Source: Gamarada debralockiae (taxonomy: Eukaryota; Ascomycota; Leotiomycetes; Helotiales; Hyphodiscaceae). From it: a DNA stretch of 30,409 nucleotides. The translations under genes and the position numbers were made by a program. The notes under the pieces were generated by a model. The model made no database searches. It was given only the letters and a program-made list of their open reading frames with translations, and was not told where the DNA came from. Location of the stretch: assembly GCA_002803225.1 (NCBI GenBank), contig NXFV01001675.1, forward strand, positions 1-30,409, written 5' to 3'. This document shows, piece by piece, positions 10,088 to 21,836 of this stretch (position 1 is the stretch's first letter; each line of letters starts with the position of its first letter).

Positions 10088-12748
10088 TCATAGCTTCGAT
10101 CTAACAGCTTCGAGTCGATATTTGACATCCTTCAATACCTTTGTCGCCGGCTTCCACTCGTCGAATTGCTTCAACAACTCCGTAACCTCGGTGTCAAGCT
10201 CCGTCTTCACAAAATCTTCTTCCAATAGTCCACGCATGATCCAAGGGAGCACATATGGATTCGCGTTTGTGGGGATCTCGTACTTCTTAATCTGGAGAGG
10301 TACATCGCCCACTGATGTTGTTTCAAGGGCGTATTCGATAGCCAGGCTATCATTGTTAATATGAGGTTCGCTGAAAGATTGAGAAACTTACTCGTAGACC
10401 TTTTGGTCATCATATAACCTGGAGTGACCCTCGCCGGTATACAGACTGCCTGCCAGAGGAGCTGATAACTCACGGATAAGGCCGTGGTCAGAGACACCCA
10501 AATTCCTCAGCTTCAATGCAAATCCGATCAAATGGGAGAGGAAGTTGGGTGCATGTATGCGGCCGTCGACAAAGACTGCTCGGTAAATATATGGATGGGT
10601 TGCAGTTGAAAAGATAGATGACTTAGGGCTGTTAGTGACCCAGCTGTAGCAAAGGGACTTGAGTATACGAACCTCCATAGACACTAATTGATCATCAATA
10701 CTCCCGCAATAGGTGACGCGGACCCCATACTTCATCGCGATACGAAGTGCATCCTCATATCTCTTGGATACTGTACTCTCGGGATCAGCAAACTCGAAGA
10801 GTTCTCCGGCAGATCCACTGAAAAGCCTTGACTTGTAGTCTGCAAATGGACCGAGGGACACTCCCGCTACAATCAAAGGTTAGCTGTATTCAACAATAAC
10901 CAATAACAAGAGAGCCTACCCATTGCGCAAACACCAATTTTCCCCGTAGAAACCACACCAAACTCGATCAACTTTGCCACAAGCATCAAAGCAACAGGAA
11001 CGCCCTGAGAATGGCAAGCAACCAGGATAAAGTCGGCCTTGCGGACGTGATCAATCCAGTTCAGAAGGAGTTTCCAGAGATTGTCAACCCGCTCAGCGAT
11101 CTTACCCTCGCCTTCAAGCGCCACTTTCTCGATTTCACAATCAACACAGCCATGCTGATCACCCCATCGTCTTATGGCTGCGGCCGCATGATTGGCAAAA
11201 CGAATTGAAGTTCCAGTTGGCTGTCCAATGACTGTTCGCAACAACGGTGCAGGGAAAAGACCATGAATACCGATCGCCAATGCTTTCTTGATCTTCGGTG
11301 GCTCTTTGACCAGGAAAACATGTTTGCTGGACTGTTGCTGACCACGAAGAATCAGACGTGCAATCTGCTGTAGAATCGACGGGTTCTCAACGAGGCGATA
11401 AGTGGCTTTCACGGACGGCATCAAAAGGTTGGGGGGACTACTCTTCACCGGAGCCGGACTCTGAGATGGAGTACCTTTCGAGGAAGTAGGGTCTAACTGC
11501 AAAGCCTTATTCGCTGCCTCCTTGGTAGCTTCATCTATTTCAACAGACTGGGGTCTGCCCCTTTTAGCGGATTTCCCTTTCTTGCTATCTTTCGTGGTTG
11601 CAGCCTTTGCAGGCTCCGGATTATTTTGTGACCGCTCTCCAGCCACCGCAAGTTGACCAGTATCTTTTGGCTCCTCTGGAGAATCTACCGCCTTTTTAGC
11701 CGTCTCAGTTGTCCAAAACGCCCAAGAGGACCCATGAGCCGGTTGAGCACTAGGTTTCGCTGCTGGTGCATCTTCCATAACAGTGTCTTGGTTGGTCTCT
11801 GCCAGCTTCACAGGTATTTGCTCCTTCGGCACCTCAGCAGTTGATGGTGCTGCAGTTGACCATAATCCGAACCAAGATGTTGATACTGGAGGAGCAGGTG
11901 TTGTTTTTGAGACAACTTCGGGTGGAGAAGAAGCGGCTGCGGCTTCTGTTGGAGGGTTGGGGGCTTGCTGTTCGGTCATACGTGGTGCTTCTGGGGTTTT
12001 GGCGCCATCTGGAGGTCCGTCTCCGGTACTTGGGGGATCGGCTGTAGTCGGTCTTCCCAGCCAGCCTCCTAACCACCCTGAAGATGTAGCAGGCCTTTGC
12101 GTAGTCTCTTGTTCCTTCCGAGTTTCTACCTGTGGAGGTGTCTCTTCGGCTCCTTTTGTCGATTGTGTCTTAGATTCTCCACTAGCAGGCGGAGCTTCCT
12201 TTAGTTTGCTTTGCTTATCTGCTGCCACAGTCTCTGCTTCAAGTGTCCCTCCCATAGTGATATCCGAAGTTTCTTTACTTTTACCAAGTAACATCGAAGG
12301 TGGTCTTCCGTCCATTGTTGCTGGAGACTTCTTCGGTTCAAATCGAGTCAAGTCCGTCGAGGATTGTCCGTTCATCGGTTTGTCTGCTAGTATTGTCTCT
12401 CTAGCTACTTGAGTAGAAGCTATCGATTTTCGAGGCCAAGTGCCATACCAGGAACCCTTCGGCTTGACCTATATTTGCAAGTATCAGCCACGGCCAATTT
12501 ACACATCCAGACCGAACGAATAAGGCTATGCTCACGTCCTTGTTAGCAGTCCCTCCACTCTTTATATCATTCACAGGACTTTTCAAGCGAGTGGAGGTAT
12601 CATCTTTCGTGCTCGGGACCTTGCTGGAGCTATCCGCCGCTGTGGTCGAGGGCTGCGTTGGCGTAGACCGGCCATCAGCTGGCTTGGTGGACGCAGATTC
12701 GTCCACGTTGGGGGGGGTGGTTCTTGGCCGTTTTCTTGAGGGTCCCAT
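10088..12748 (-). CDS. Large alpha/beta-hydrolase-like protein (YMC020W-like family) with C-terminal SKL
   Basis: Five exons, 12748-12536, 12468-10920, 10866-10673, 10621-10392 and 10346-10088, join in frame to 814 residues. Residues 1 to about 430 are low-complexity (Pro, Thr, Ser, Lys) with four tryptophan motifs, of which the first reads GSWYGTW. The C-terminal part is a hydrolase fold. It has GIHGLFPAPLLRTVIGQPTG at the first strand-loop, nucleophile elbow ACHSQG with Ser558 (a Cys replaces the first Gly of GxSxG), then GVSLGPFADYKS, HPYIYRAVFVDGR and LAGSLYTGEGHSRLYDD. This is the conserved pattern of a fungal family that domain databases, as I recall, call YMC020W-like; no reaction is known to me. 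The protein ends in Val-Arg-Ser-Lys-Leu, a canonical type-1 peroxisomal targeting signal. Intron 3 uses an AAG acceptor, which is required to keep the frame. Confidence 0.8.
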
Positions 12749-13031
12749 TAAATAAACTGTAGATGCGTCTCTGTATTGATGACGACGAAAGAAACTGTTT
12801 GTGGACAGAACTAAGTAAATGAAGGTGAATTTGGCAGCCTGCCGTCTCTTGAACAAGCCGCCCCGCGGACAGGGATATTGTTTCCAGCGTCCTAGCTTAG
12901 CACGCTAATCTTCACCGCCTTCTTTTCTGCCCAGAAAAATTGGCTTGAACTCCAAATATTTCTTCAACGCCAGAGAGGGACTGCCCACCCAGGATCCTCA
13001 CAACTGCGCAACGGCGTAAATCCTCAAAAAT
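12749..13031. promoter_or_regulatory. Bidirectional promoter between the hydrolase-like gene (-) and RRP5 (+)
   Basis: Only 283 bp separate the two start codons, so the 5' UTRs and promoters must share it. No distinctive motif is recognised by eye. Confidence 0.6.
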
Positions 13032-16000
13032 ATGGCGCCAATTGAAAAGAAGCGGAAGAGTGGTCCTACCAATGATTCATTCGCACGATCAAGAAAAATG
13101 ACGGATGCGGAAGATAGGCCTTCGAAAAGATTACGACCGGACGAGAAAGACGGGAAAACTTCTGCACCAAAGATTCCGCATGCCCCAAAGATTTCGAAAG
13201 TTAGAGAAGAGGAGGTTGCATTTCCTCGAGGAGGCGCGAGTATTTTAACTCCATTAGAGCACAAGCAAATTCAAATCGAAGCTACTCGAGACGTTTTATT
13301 CGAGCAAAAAGGAGCCAAATCTTCGAAACCAGACTCAGAAGGCGAGGATGGCGATACTATTCGAAAAGTCAAGAAGTCAAAATCAAAGGGAAAGGGAAAG
13401 AAAGGGATGGAACAGACTGAGCCCAAAGAAGAGAGTGTGACAATTGAGGGGTTGAGTTACAAAGTAAGGACGATGTCTTATTTTGCGAAACAATAACTAA
13501 CATAAAGCAGAGAATAGTTCCAGGATCATTGGTTCTTGGCCAAGTCTCTCAAATAAATGCTCACGATATTGCCCTCTCCCTACCGAATAACCTCACAGGT
13601 TATGTGCCAATTACTTCGATTTCCGACAAGATTACACAGAGGATTGAAGCTATCGCAGCTGCAGAAGATAGTGATGAAGAAGACGACGAGCAAGAATCTG
13701 AAGATGTTGACTTAAAGAAGTTATTTTCCGTAGGACAGTACCTTCGTGCCTTCGTTGTATCGACGAGCAATGACCAGGACAGCACAACTGGAGGCAGACC
13801 AAAGAGACGAATAGAGCTATCCCTGCGGCCTCAACAATCCAACAACGACCTCTCTCCGCAAAATGTCATTGTTCATAGCACTCTGATGGCCTCCGTGATC
13901 AGTGTGGAAGATCATGGTCTTATTATGGATATTGGTCTCCCCGGCTCCGATATGCGAGGGTTTATGTCTTCCAAGGAAATTGGCCATGGCGTGGAGTTAT
14001 CGAACATACAAGAAGGGGCAGTCTTTCTATGCATGGTCACTGGCCTTAGCTCGAATGGAAAGATAGTCAAGTTATCTGCGGACACCGAGAAGATAGCCAA
14101 TTTCAAAAAACTAAACTATCTTGCTGAAGCTCCAACGGTCGATGCTTTCCTGCCAGGCACTGCTGTCGAAATATTGGTCGCAGACATCACTCCAAGAGGC
14201 ATTATTGGAAAAGTTATGGGAATGGTCGACGTAACTGCGGATCTGACACACTCAGGGGCTGGATCAAGCGGCAAAGATCTTGAGAAGAAATACAAGATCG
14301 GGTCGAAAATTAAGGGCAGAATAATCTGCAATTTCCCGACTGCTGATCCTATAAAGTTGGGTGTCTCACTGCTTGATCATATCATTACTCTGAGCCCGCA
14401 ACAGGCAACAAAGGATGGCAAGAAACAAAACCCTCTGGAGATTTTGCCACTGTCAACCATTGTTGAGGAAGTGACTGTGCGCAAAGTAGAGCCAGGTATG
14501 GGTTTGTTCGTGGATCTTGGGGTCAAGGGCGTGTCTGGATTTGTGCATATCTCTAGGGTCAAGGATGGCAAGATAGAGACACTTTCAGAGTCATCGGGGC
14601 CTTACAAAGTAGGTTCGACCCATCGCGGAAGAATTATCGGATACAACTTGGTCGACGGCATCTATCTGGTCTCGCTGGAGCCGAGTGTTCTAGAGCAGCC
14701 ATTCCTACGGATAGAGGACCTGAAGATTGGCGAGGTTGTTAAGGGAAAGGTTGAGAAAATCGTTGTCAATGCAGCCGGTGTTGGCGGTGTGCTCGTCAAT
14801 CTGGCAGAAGGCATCTCGGGACTGGTTCCAGAATCGCATTTGGCGGATGTCCAACTCATTCATCCGGAGAAGAAGTTCAAGGAGGGGCTGGCGGTCACAG
14901 CACGGGTTTTGTCCACCGACCCCAGCAAACATCAAGTACGACTTACTCTCAAGAAGAGTCTGGTAAATTCGGAAGCTGCTCCATTTATGTCATATGATGA
15001 CATTAATGTTGGCATGCAAAGCCCTGGGACCATTGTCAACATTCTCCCAACTGGAGCTGTCGTTCAATTCTACGGCACTGTTCGAGGTTTCTTGCCTGTG
15101 GCCGAAATGAGCGAGGCGTTTATTCAGGACCCAAGCCAACATTTCAAAGTCGGGCAGGTTGTTAATGTCCATGTGCTCAAGGTCGATTCTGATGCAAAGA
15201 AGTTAGTTGTATCATGCAAAGACCCTTCAGTATTTGGACTCGCGCAACAGACGGCTTTGAAGAACCTAAAGATTGGCGAGGTCGTATCCGCACAAGTCAC
15301 TGAAAAGTCAAATGACGATATATCTGTCGTCATTCAGGGCCGCGAGTTACCTGCTACTATTCCGCTTGGACATCTAACTGATGGATCTGAAGCCAAGAAT
15401 CAGTCGGCGATGAAGAAAATACGGGTTGGCCAGACTTTAACAGATCTGGTGGTGCTGGAAAAGCTCGAGTCAAAACATCTAGTCGTTTTGACAAACAAGC
15501 CTAGCCTTCTCAAAGATGCCCAGAATCGTACACTCTTGAGAAGCTTCGACGATGTAAAGGAGGGCAAGGTCGTTCATGGTTTCGTAAAGAACGTCACTAC
15601 GACAGCTGTCTTCGTTCAATTTGGAGGAGGCCTAACCGGGCTGTTGCCAAAGACCAAGTTATCCGAAAAGGCTTTACTCCTTCCGGATTTCGGAATGAAG
15701 AAGTTCCAATCTATCGAAGTCAAAGTGGTCTCAGTCGATCATAGTCAAAGCAGATTTGTCCTGTCTATGACAACTGTTGCTCAGAAGGAAGCTTCAGTAA
15801 GTGCCCATCAGACGGCTATAAACCCGGTCGACAACACAATAACATCCATCGATGATTTTACTTTGGGAAAATTGACCAAAGCGAGGGTTGTGTCGGTCAA
15901 AGAGACACAGATCAACGTGCAACTCGCAGACAATATCCAAGGCCGAATCGACGTATCTCAAGTTTTTGACTCCTGGGAGGATATCAAGGATCGCAAGCGA

Positions 16001-18499
16001 CCTTTGAGAACATTTTCACCAAAGCAGATCATCAATGTTCGCATTCTCGGAATTCACGATGCACGTAATCACCGATTCTTGCCCATCTCTCACCGATCTG
16101 GAAAGACTTTGGTTTTCGAGTTATCCGCCAAGCCGAGTGATCAAAAGGAGGCTGCTCGAGAGCCGCTTACCTTGGACAAAGTCAAGGTCGGATCTTCCTG
16201 GATTACCTATATCAACAACGTTGATACGGACTGCATCTGGGTCAATCTGTCTCCCAATGTTCGTGGCCGAATCCGAGCCCTGGACGTCTCTGACGATGTC
16301 TCTTTATTGAAGGATTTGGAGTCGAATTTCCCGATTGGATCAGCAATTAGAGCCCACGTCAAATCTGTCGATGTCACCAACAACCGCCTGGATCTCTCTG
16401 CGCGGTCATCACAGACATCGGAGGACTTGACATGGAACAACCTCAGCAAAGGAACCGTTCTCCCTGGTAAGGTCACTAAGGTTGGTGAGAGAAACATTAT
16501 GGTGCAGCTCAACGAGAAGATTTCAGGCCCAGTACACCTCACTGACCTTACTGATGATTTTTCTGAGGCGGATCCCACGAAATTTTCCAAGAACGATATT
16601 GTTCGAGTCTGCATCACGGAGGTCGATGTCCCCAACAAGAAAATCAGACTATCGACACGAGCTTCGAGGGTATTGAATTCATCTCTGCCAGTCCAGGATC
16701 CCGAGATATCATCGATTACTCAACTCAAGGTCAACGATATCGTCCGTGGATTCATCAACAATGTATCCGATAAAGGTCTCTTCGTCAACCTGGGCGGCAA
16801 CTTGAAAGGATTTGTTCGAATATCCGATCTCTCGGATCAATTTATCAAGGACTGGAAATCCGAGTTCCAGGCGGATCAGCTTGTTAAAGGCAAAGTTATA
16901 TCGATTGACCAGAATCTCAACCATATCCAATTGAGTTTAAAGGCCTCGATCATCGACAAGGACTATGTTAAGCCTGTGACTTTTGATGACATCAAGGTTG
17001 GTCAAGTCGTTACTGGAAAAATCCGAAAGGTCGAAGACTTCGGGGTCTTTATAGTCATTGATGGATCAGCGAACGTCAGTGGCTTGTGCCATCAGAGTGA
17101 GATGGCTGAGAAGCGAGTCCATGATGTGAAGAAGCTGTATGATGAAGGGGATTCTGTCAAGGCTATTGTTCTGAAGCTTGATCCGGATACGAGACGAATT
17201 AGCTTTGGGCTCAAGGCTTCGTACTTTGAGGATGGGGCTGAGTCGGAGGATGATAGTGATGCTGATATGAGCGGCATGCAGGGTGTTAAGTTAGGAGAGT
17301 CAGATGATGAGGAAGAGGATGAGGATAACGGGGATGAGGATGGCGGGATCGACCTCAACGATGTGGAGAGTATTGAAAGTGTCGCTGAGAAAAAAGATCA
17401 AAACTCAGACGAGGAGATGGAAGATGCCGGTGCCGACATTGAGGTCACTCCGCTCAACGCAGGCGGCTTCGACTGGACCGCCAACGTCCTAGACGAAATC
17501 GACGAAAACTCTCAGGCCGGATCCTCCTCCTCCGATGCAGATGAAAAGCCTAAGAAAAAGAAGAAGAGAAAGGCAGAAATCAAAATCGACCGAACTGGTG
17601 ATCTCGACGCCAACGGCCCACAATCCGTCAGCGATTTCGAGCGTCTCCTTCTCGGCCAGCCCGATTCTTCCTCTCTCTGGATCCAGTACATGGCCTTCCA
17701 AATGCAGCTCAGCGAGCTTTCTAAAGCCCGTGACGTCGCCGAGCGCGCTATTAAGACAATCAATATCCGCGAGGAAACAGAGAAGATGAACGTCTGGATC
17801 GCGTTGCTCAACCTGGAAGTTGCGTACGGTAGCGATGAAACCGTTGAAGAGGTATTCAAGCGTGCATGCCAGTACAACGACGCACAGGAGATTCATGAGA
17901 AATTGGCCAGTATTTATATCCAATCTGGCAAGCATGATGTAAGACTTCCCCTCCTCATTTACAACGGAAAGATGCTAATTAAGAAATAGAAAGCGGATGA
18001 ATTATTCCAAGTAATAGTGAAGAAATTCTCCCAATCCCCCTCAATCTGGTACAACTACGCCCACTTCCTCCACACCACCCTCTCTGGGGGCCTCGACCGA
18101 GCCCGCGCTCTCCTTCCCCGCGCCACCCAATCCCTACCACCCCACACGCACCTCGCTCTCACACTCAAATTCGCAGCCCTAGAATTCCACTCCCCTCACG
18201 GCTCCCCAGAAAGAGGACGTACGATATTCGAGGGCCTTCTCTCGACGTTCCCCAAGAGATTGGATATCTGGAATCAGCTGCTGGATTTGGAGATTCAGCA
18301 AGGTGACGGGGAGGTGGTGAGGGGTGTTTTTGAACGGGTGGTCAAGGTCAAGGGTTTGAAGGCGAAGGGGGCAAAGGCGTGGTTTCGGAGGTGGAGTGAG
18401 TGGGAAGAGAAGAATGGGAGTGTAAAGGATCGGGAGAGAGTTAAGGCGAAGGCGGAGGAGTGGGTTAGAGATGCTACTGCGAAGGACTCGAAGGAGTAA
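13032..18499 (+). CDS. RRP5: rRNA biogenesis protein Rrp5 (S1-repeat and HAT-repeat pre-rRNA processing factor)
   Basis: Three exons, 13032-13463, 13511-17938 and 17990-18499, encode 1789 residues, close to yeast Rrp5. The N-terminus is basic with a lysine run ([11 protein letters not shown], about 117-127). From about residue 147 to 1380 I count some thirteen S1-type RNA-binding units, the clearest being [20 protein letters not shown] and [21 protein letters not shown] very acidic linker follows (about 1380-1475), then KPKKKKKRK near 1490, then HAT/TPR-like helical repeats from about 1515 to the end ([39 protein letters not shown]). Rrp5 acts in the nucleolus and is needed for early cleavages of pre-rRNA for both 18S and 5.8S/25S; S1 units contact RNA and the HAT part the small-subunit processome. 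Introns are 47 and 51 bp. Confidence 0.96.
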
Positions 18500-19300
18500 G
18501 AAAAAGTTTATTGGGCTACGTTGAATGATTAGGATACAAAATGAAAGAGAGAATGCCTTGTACATTTACAGTCAGTCCTGCGAATTTTGTTAGGCTGTGA
18601 GCGTGTTGATTTTACAAGGCCGAATGTTTCAAATGTGGCACCAATCTTACACGAGAGAATACTGTAGTAAATTTTCACATGCATGTATCAATTTGTTTTA
18701 TCAAAGCCCTGATTTTTCCATGATGAGAGCAGTTTAAAAGTACAAACAAAGCAGGCACGCAAACCATCCATCCACGTTCTATGCCCTTGATCAACCAGCC
18801 ACCCTGCGTTCAGAAAGGAAAGCCGTCCGTGCCAGAAGTCGAATCCTATGATCATCGCAGAACTTTTGATAGAAAGCCCACCGAGGTCGTCAGTTGAAGA
18901 TGTGGGAACAGTCGTGTCGTGACATGCTGAAAAGAAAAATGTATTGTCATCTTGCACATGATGAGAAACATGCCGGGACAAGAGTCGAGAGAAATATGAG
19001 AGTGCAACAGCCACCCATATGCAATCTAAGTACCAGGCGTCCAGTTGTGTGCATGCATGCGCAGTTCAAGGCCTTCAAGCGAAGGACCCGGACGTGAGTA
19101 TAGAGATCTAGAGACATGTTTGAGAGATCCAACGCCAAAAGAAAATCGTGGGATAGGGGAGAGTTGGAAACCCAGTGATTTGAGATAACCGCGAGACATC
19201 GTATTAAAGTGGGAAGATCCAATACTTCCAACACGCAAGAAGCTCGCTCTAGTTCAGGCCACAGATTTCGAAAAGAAGTGCCTTGTTAAGTCGTCAATGC
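18500..19300. other. Convergent intergenic region between RRP5 and the eIF4B gene
   Basis: About 0.8 kb holding the two facing 3' UTRs. Short open frames on both strands show no domain. No tRNA or other RNA gene was recognised. Confidence 0.6.
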
Positions 19301-21431
19301 TCAAGATGCAATAGCGCGAGCACCTTGGTTGCCACCACGGTTGTTCTTCTTGGGCTTCGAAACAGTGCTCCATCCATCTTCCTCAACAACGTCAGATGTT
19401 GTCTCAGCGCCAGGAGCTTGCGCAGGTGTAGCAGGAGATCTGTTTCCACCGTTCGAGTATTGGCGTCCACCTCTGCCGCCCTCCTCGTAATGTCTCGGAC
19501 CGCGGCCACCACCTCTACCGCCACGACCACCTCGGGGACCTCTGGGAATGTTGTCATCTCTTGGTGGCGGGCCTCCAGATGGACGTCTCCAAGCACCAGT
19601 CTCCGCTGGCTTCTTCATGTCTCGTACAATTTCCTTTGGCTTCACGGCTTTGTCATCAGTGACCTCGCCGTTTGCGTTTTCTGTCTCAATTGTCTCTCTA
19701 TCCTTAGCCTCCTCGCCTTCACTTCTCTGCAAAATTTCGACCTTCTTGTCTCCTTCTGCGTTCTCGGCCTCGGCGGCCTTAGCAGCTCGTGCAGCTTCCT
19801 TTCGTTCTTCCTTTGCCCTTTCTTCGGCATCTTTCTTCTCCTTGAGAGCAGCCAGTCTCTTCTCCTCAATCTCTCTCTCCTTAGCGGCAGTATCGATAGG
19901 ACGAGCGGCACCGAATGGGCTAGCCTTAGCATCACCTGATACTGAGGTTGGGGATGAGACATCAGCAGCCTCAGAGACAGTTCTCTTTGCAAGGTTCAAT
20001 TTTGGTCGGCTTGCTGGAACAGCAGCTGAGGGTGCAGGAGAAGAAGGAGCTTCACTACCATCGCGCGATGGGACGGGAGATTTGGTAGCAGGAGCATCGG
20101 GTCGCATCTTTGTGCGCCATTGGTTGTCCTGCTCAGCAGCAGTGGGAGTTCGCTCAACAACAGGTCGCTCCTGGAACTCACGTCGAGGTGGTCTCGAGCC
20201 TCCGTCTTGTGATCCCTGTGTTCGGCCTTCGCCCCATGCAGCTGGTGACGATCTGCGATCTCTGAAACCCTCTCCCTTTGGGCCATCATTTGTTCGTGGA
20301 CGACCTCCATCGCGTGGACCTCGCTCTTGTTGAGGAAGAGGTGAAAGAGGACCCTTGCGCTCCCAGTTTCCGAAGTCGCGAACCTTTCCATCACCCTCTG
20401 GCTGAAACTCTCGGCGCTCTCTACGTTCTCCTCCAAAGTCGGATCCAAATCCTCCCTTGTCTGATGCACGGCGGTCGCCTCGGCCTGGCAAATCTGGCAG
20501 TGGGCCCTTCCTGCTCCAGTCACCGAACTCTCTTGCGTCTGGGCGGTCTCGGTCTTTGGCTGTTGGGGAGAGGTTAGTCAAGGATAGAAGGGGACATCCA
20601 AACAGTAGGGACTTACGTGGGTCAGCAACGCTGATTCTAATGTTTCGTCCTTGGAATTGGGTTCCGTTGAGAGTCAAAGCTTGCTTCAGTCCCTCCAAAG
20701 ATGCGAACTCTGCATATCCAAATCCCTTCGGCTTGTTGAGCTCCTTGTCTTCGATAATTCGGACGTTGGTAATTTCGCAACCAGTGAAGAAATCGGTGAC
20801 GTCTCCGATAGTAGCATCAAATGAGAGATTTCCAAGATGGACGGTATACGGTGGCTTATCGGGAAGGGGAAGTTCCTCGCGGACAGAGTAACCTGTGAAA
20901 AATGGTGTCAGTAGTGGAAAACTAGAGACATTGTTCAAAAGCAAATTTGTTGAGCGACTTACCTCCCATGCTGCTGCCTCCATATGCACCAGTCGTAGAG
21001 CTATAGGTTCGGCGCTCAGTTCCGTAAGACGTACGGGAATCTGCTGCAGTCAGTACTCAGACATTCCTCACATGTGTTCACGTTTGACTAGGAATGTGAG
21101 CGAAATTCGTACCAGCTGAACAAAATCAAGTTAGCAAAAGCGACCTGCAGCAGACGGTAATGGACACTCACAAACTGGCATATCCTCCATCTCATCAGCC
21201 CATGAGCCCATTTCTGCGACCAGTTAGTATATATAACCAGGCTGCCCTGGCAAGGCAAATCTTACTTTCATCAGTCAAGAAGGCCCCGAGGGACATCTTC
21301 TGCTGGTCCTTCTTCTTCGGAGCTATTCCACATAGTAGTTAGCTACAATTCCAGCCCACTCAAATGCCATTCTGAGGTTGTTTGCTCATCCAGCCTGAGA
21401 TTGAAAATGTCTGCAAGAAATGCTTACCCAT
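19301..21431 (-). CDS. Translation initiation factor eIF4B/Tif3-like RRM protein
   Basis: Read from the minus strand, exons are 21431-21428 (ATG plus one base), 21322-21266, 21213-21172, a probable 3-nt microexon 21115-21113, 21043-20963, 20892-20617 and 20559-19301. The product is 573 residues, or 572 without the microexon. The N-terminus (MAPKKKDQQKMSLGAFLTDE, then GSWADEMEDMP) is the eIF4B signature. One RRM lies at about 78-155, with RNP2 TVHLGNLSF and RNP1 KGFGYAEF. After it come repeats of the F-G-[ND]-W-x-R-K-G-P-L type, a long charged helix (EREIEEKRLAALKEKKDAEE) and a C-terminal RGG tract. eIF4B binds RNA and stimulates eIF4A helicase in 43S scanning. The 56- and 69-bp introns around the microexon each have their own branch point. 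Splicing it out also keeps the frame. Confidence 0.9.
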
Positions 21432-21836
21432 GATTGCGGTTATTTCTGGACAGTGCGCGAGAAGCTCTGCTCTTGCGCCTTGTCCTGTATTGGTTTTTAC
21501 TGAAGGATATAACCCTCAGTATGTTCGCAGATGTTTTCTTGGTGATCGGGATCAAGTTCAGACAGGAACTTGGTTGTGTGTGCTTTCGATATTTGTCGAG
21601 GTGAGCGCAAAATGGAAATAATTCAAAGCAGGGGCCGCTACGGGACGCGTTGCCTAATTAGGACTACGGCAGATAGAACGGATCGCATCGCATTCTGAAC
21701 CACAAATTACCGCAGATTTTACCACAGAATTCTATGATATCCAATTGGCTTGGATCTATCAAGTTGGATCTATTCTACTTATGATTCGGATCCTATGCAG
21801 CCAAACGCCTGTGCTATTCGTAAAGTCAAGGACGAT
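21432..21836. promoter_or_regulatory. Divergent promoter between the eIF4B gene (-) and the Tim17-family gene (+), with a small uORF
   Basis: About 400 bp between the two proposed starts. A plus-strand ORF of 19 codons begins at 21781 and ends with TGA at 21838-21840, overlapping the proposed Tim17-family start as ATGA. No other coding signal is seen. Confidence 0.5.

Noticed and set aside
11783..12412. Plus-strand open frame of 209 codons
   Set aside because: It is antisense to the low-complexity N-terminal exon of the hydrolase-like gene, whose spliced product is well supported; biased composition explains the long frame.
19548..20333. Plus-strand open frame of 261 codons
   Set aside because: Antisense shadow of the charged, repetitive eIF4B exon; composed of Ser/Leu/Arg runs with no family features.
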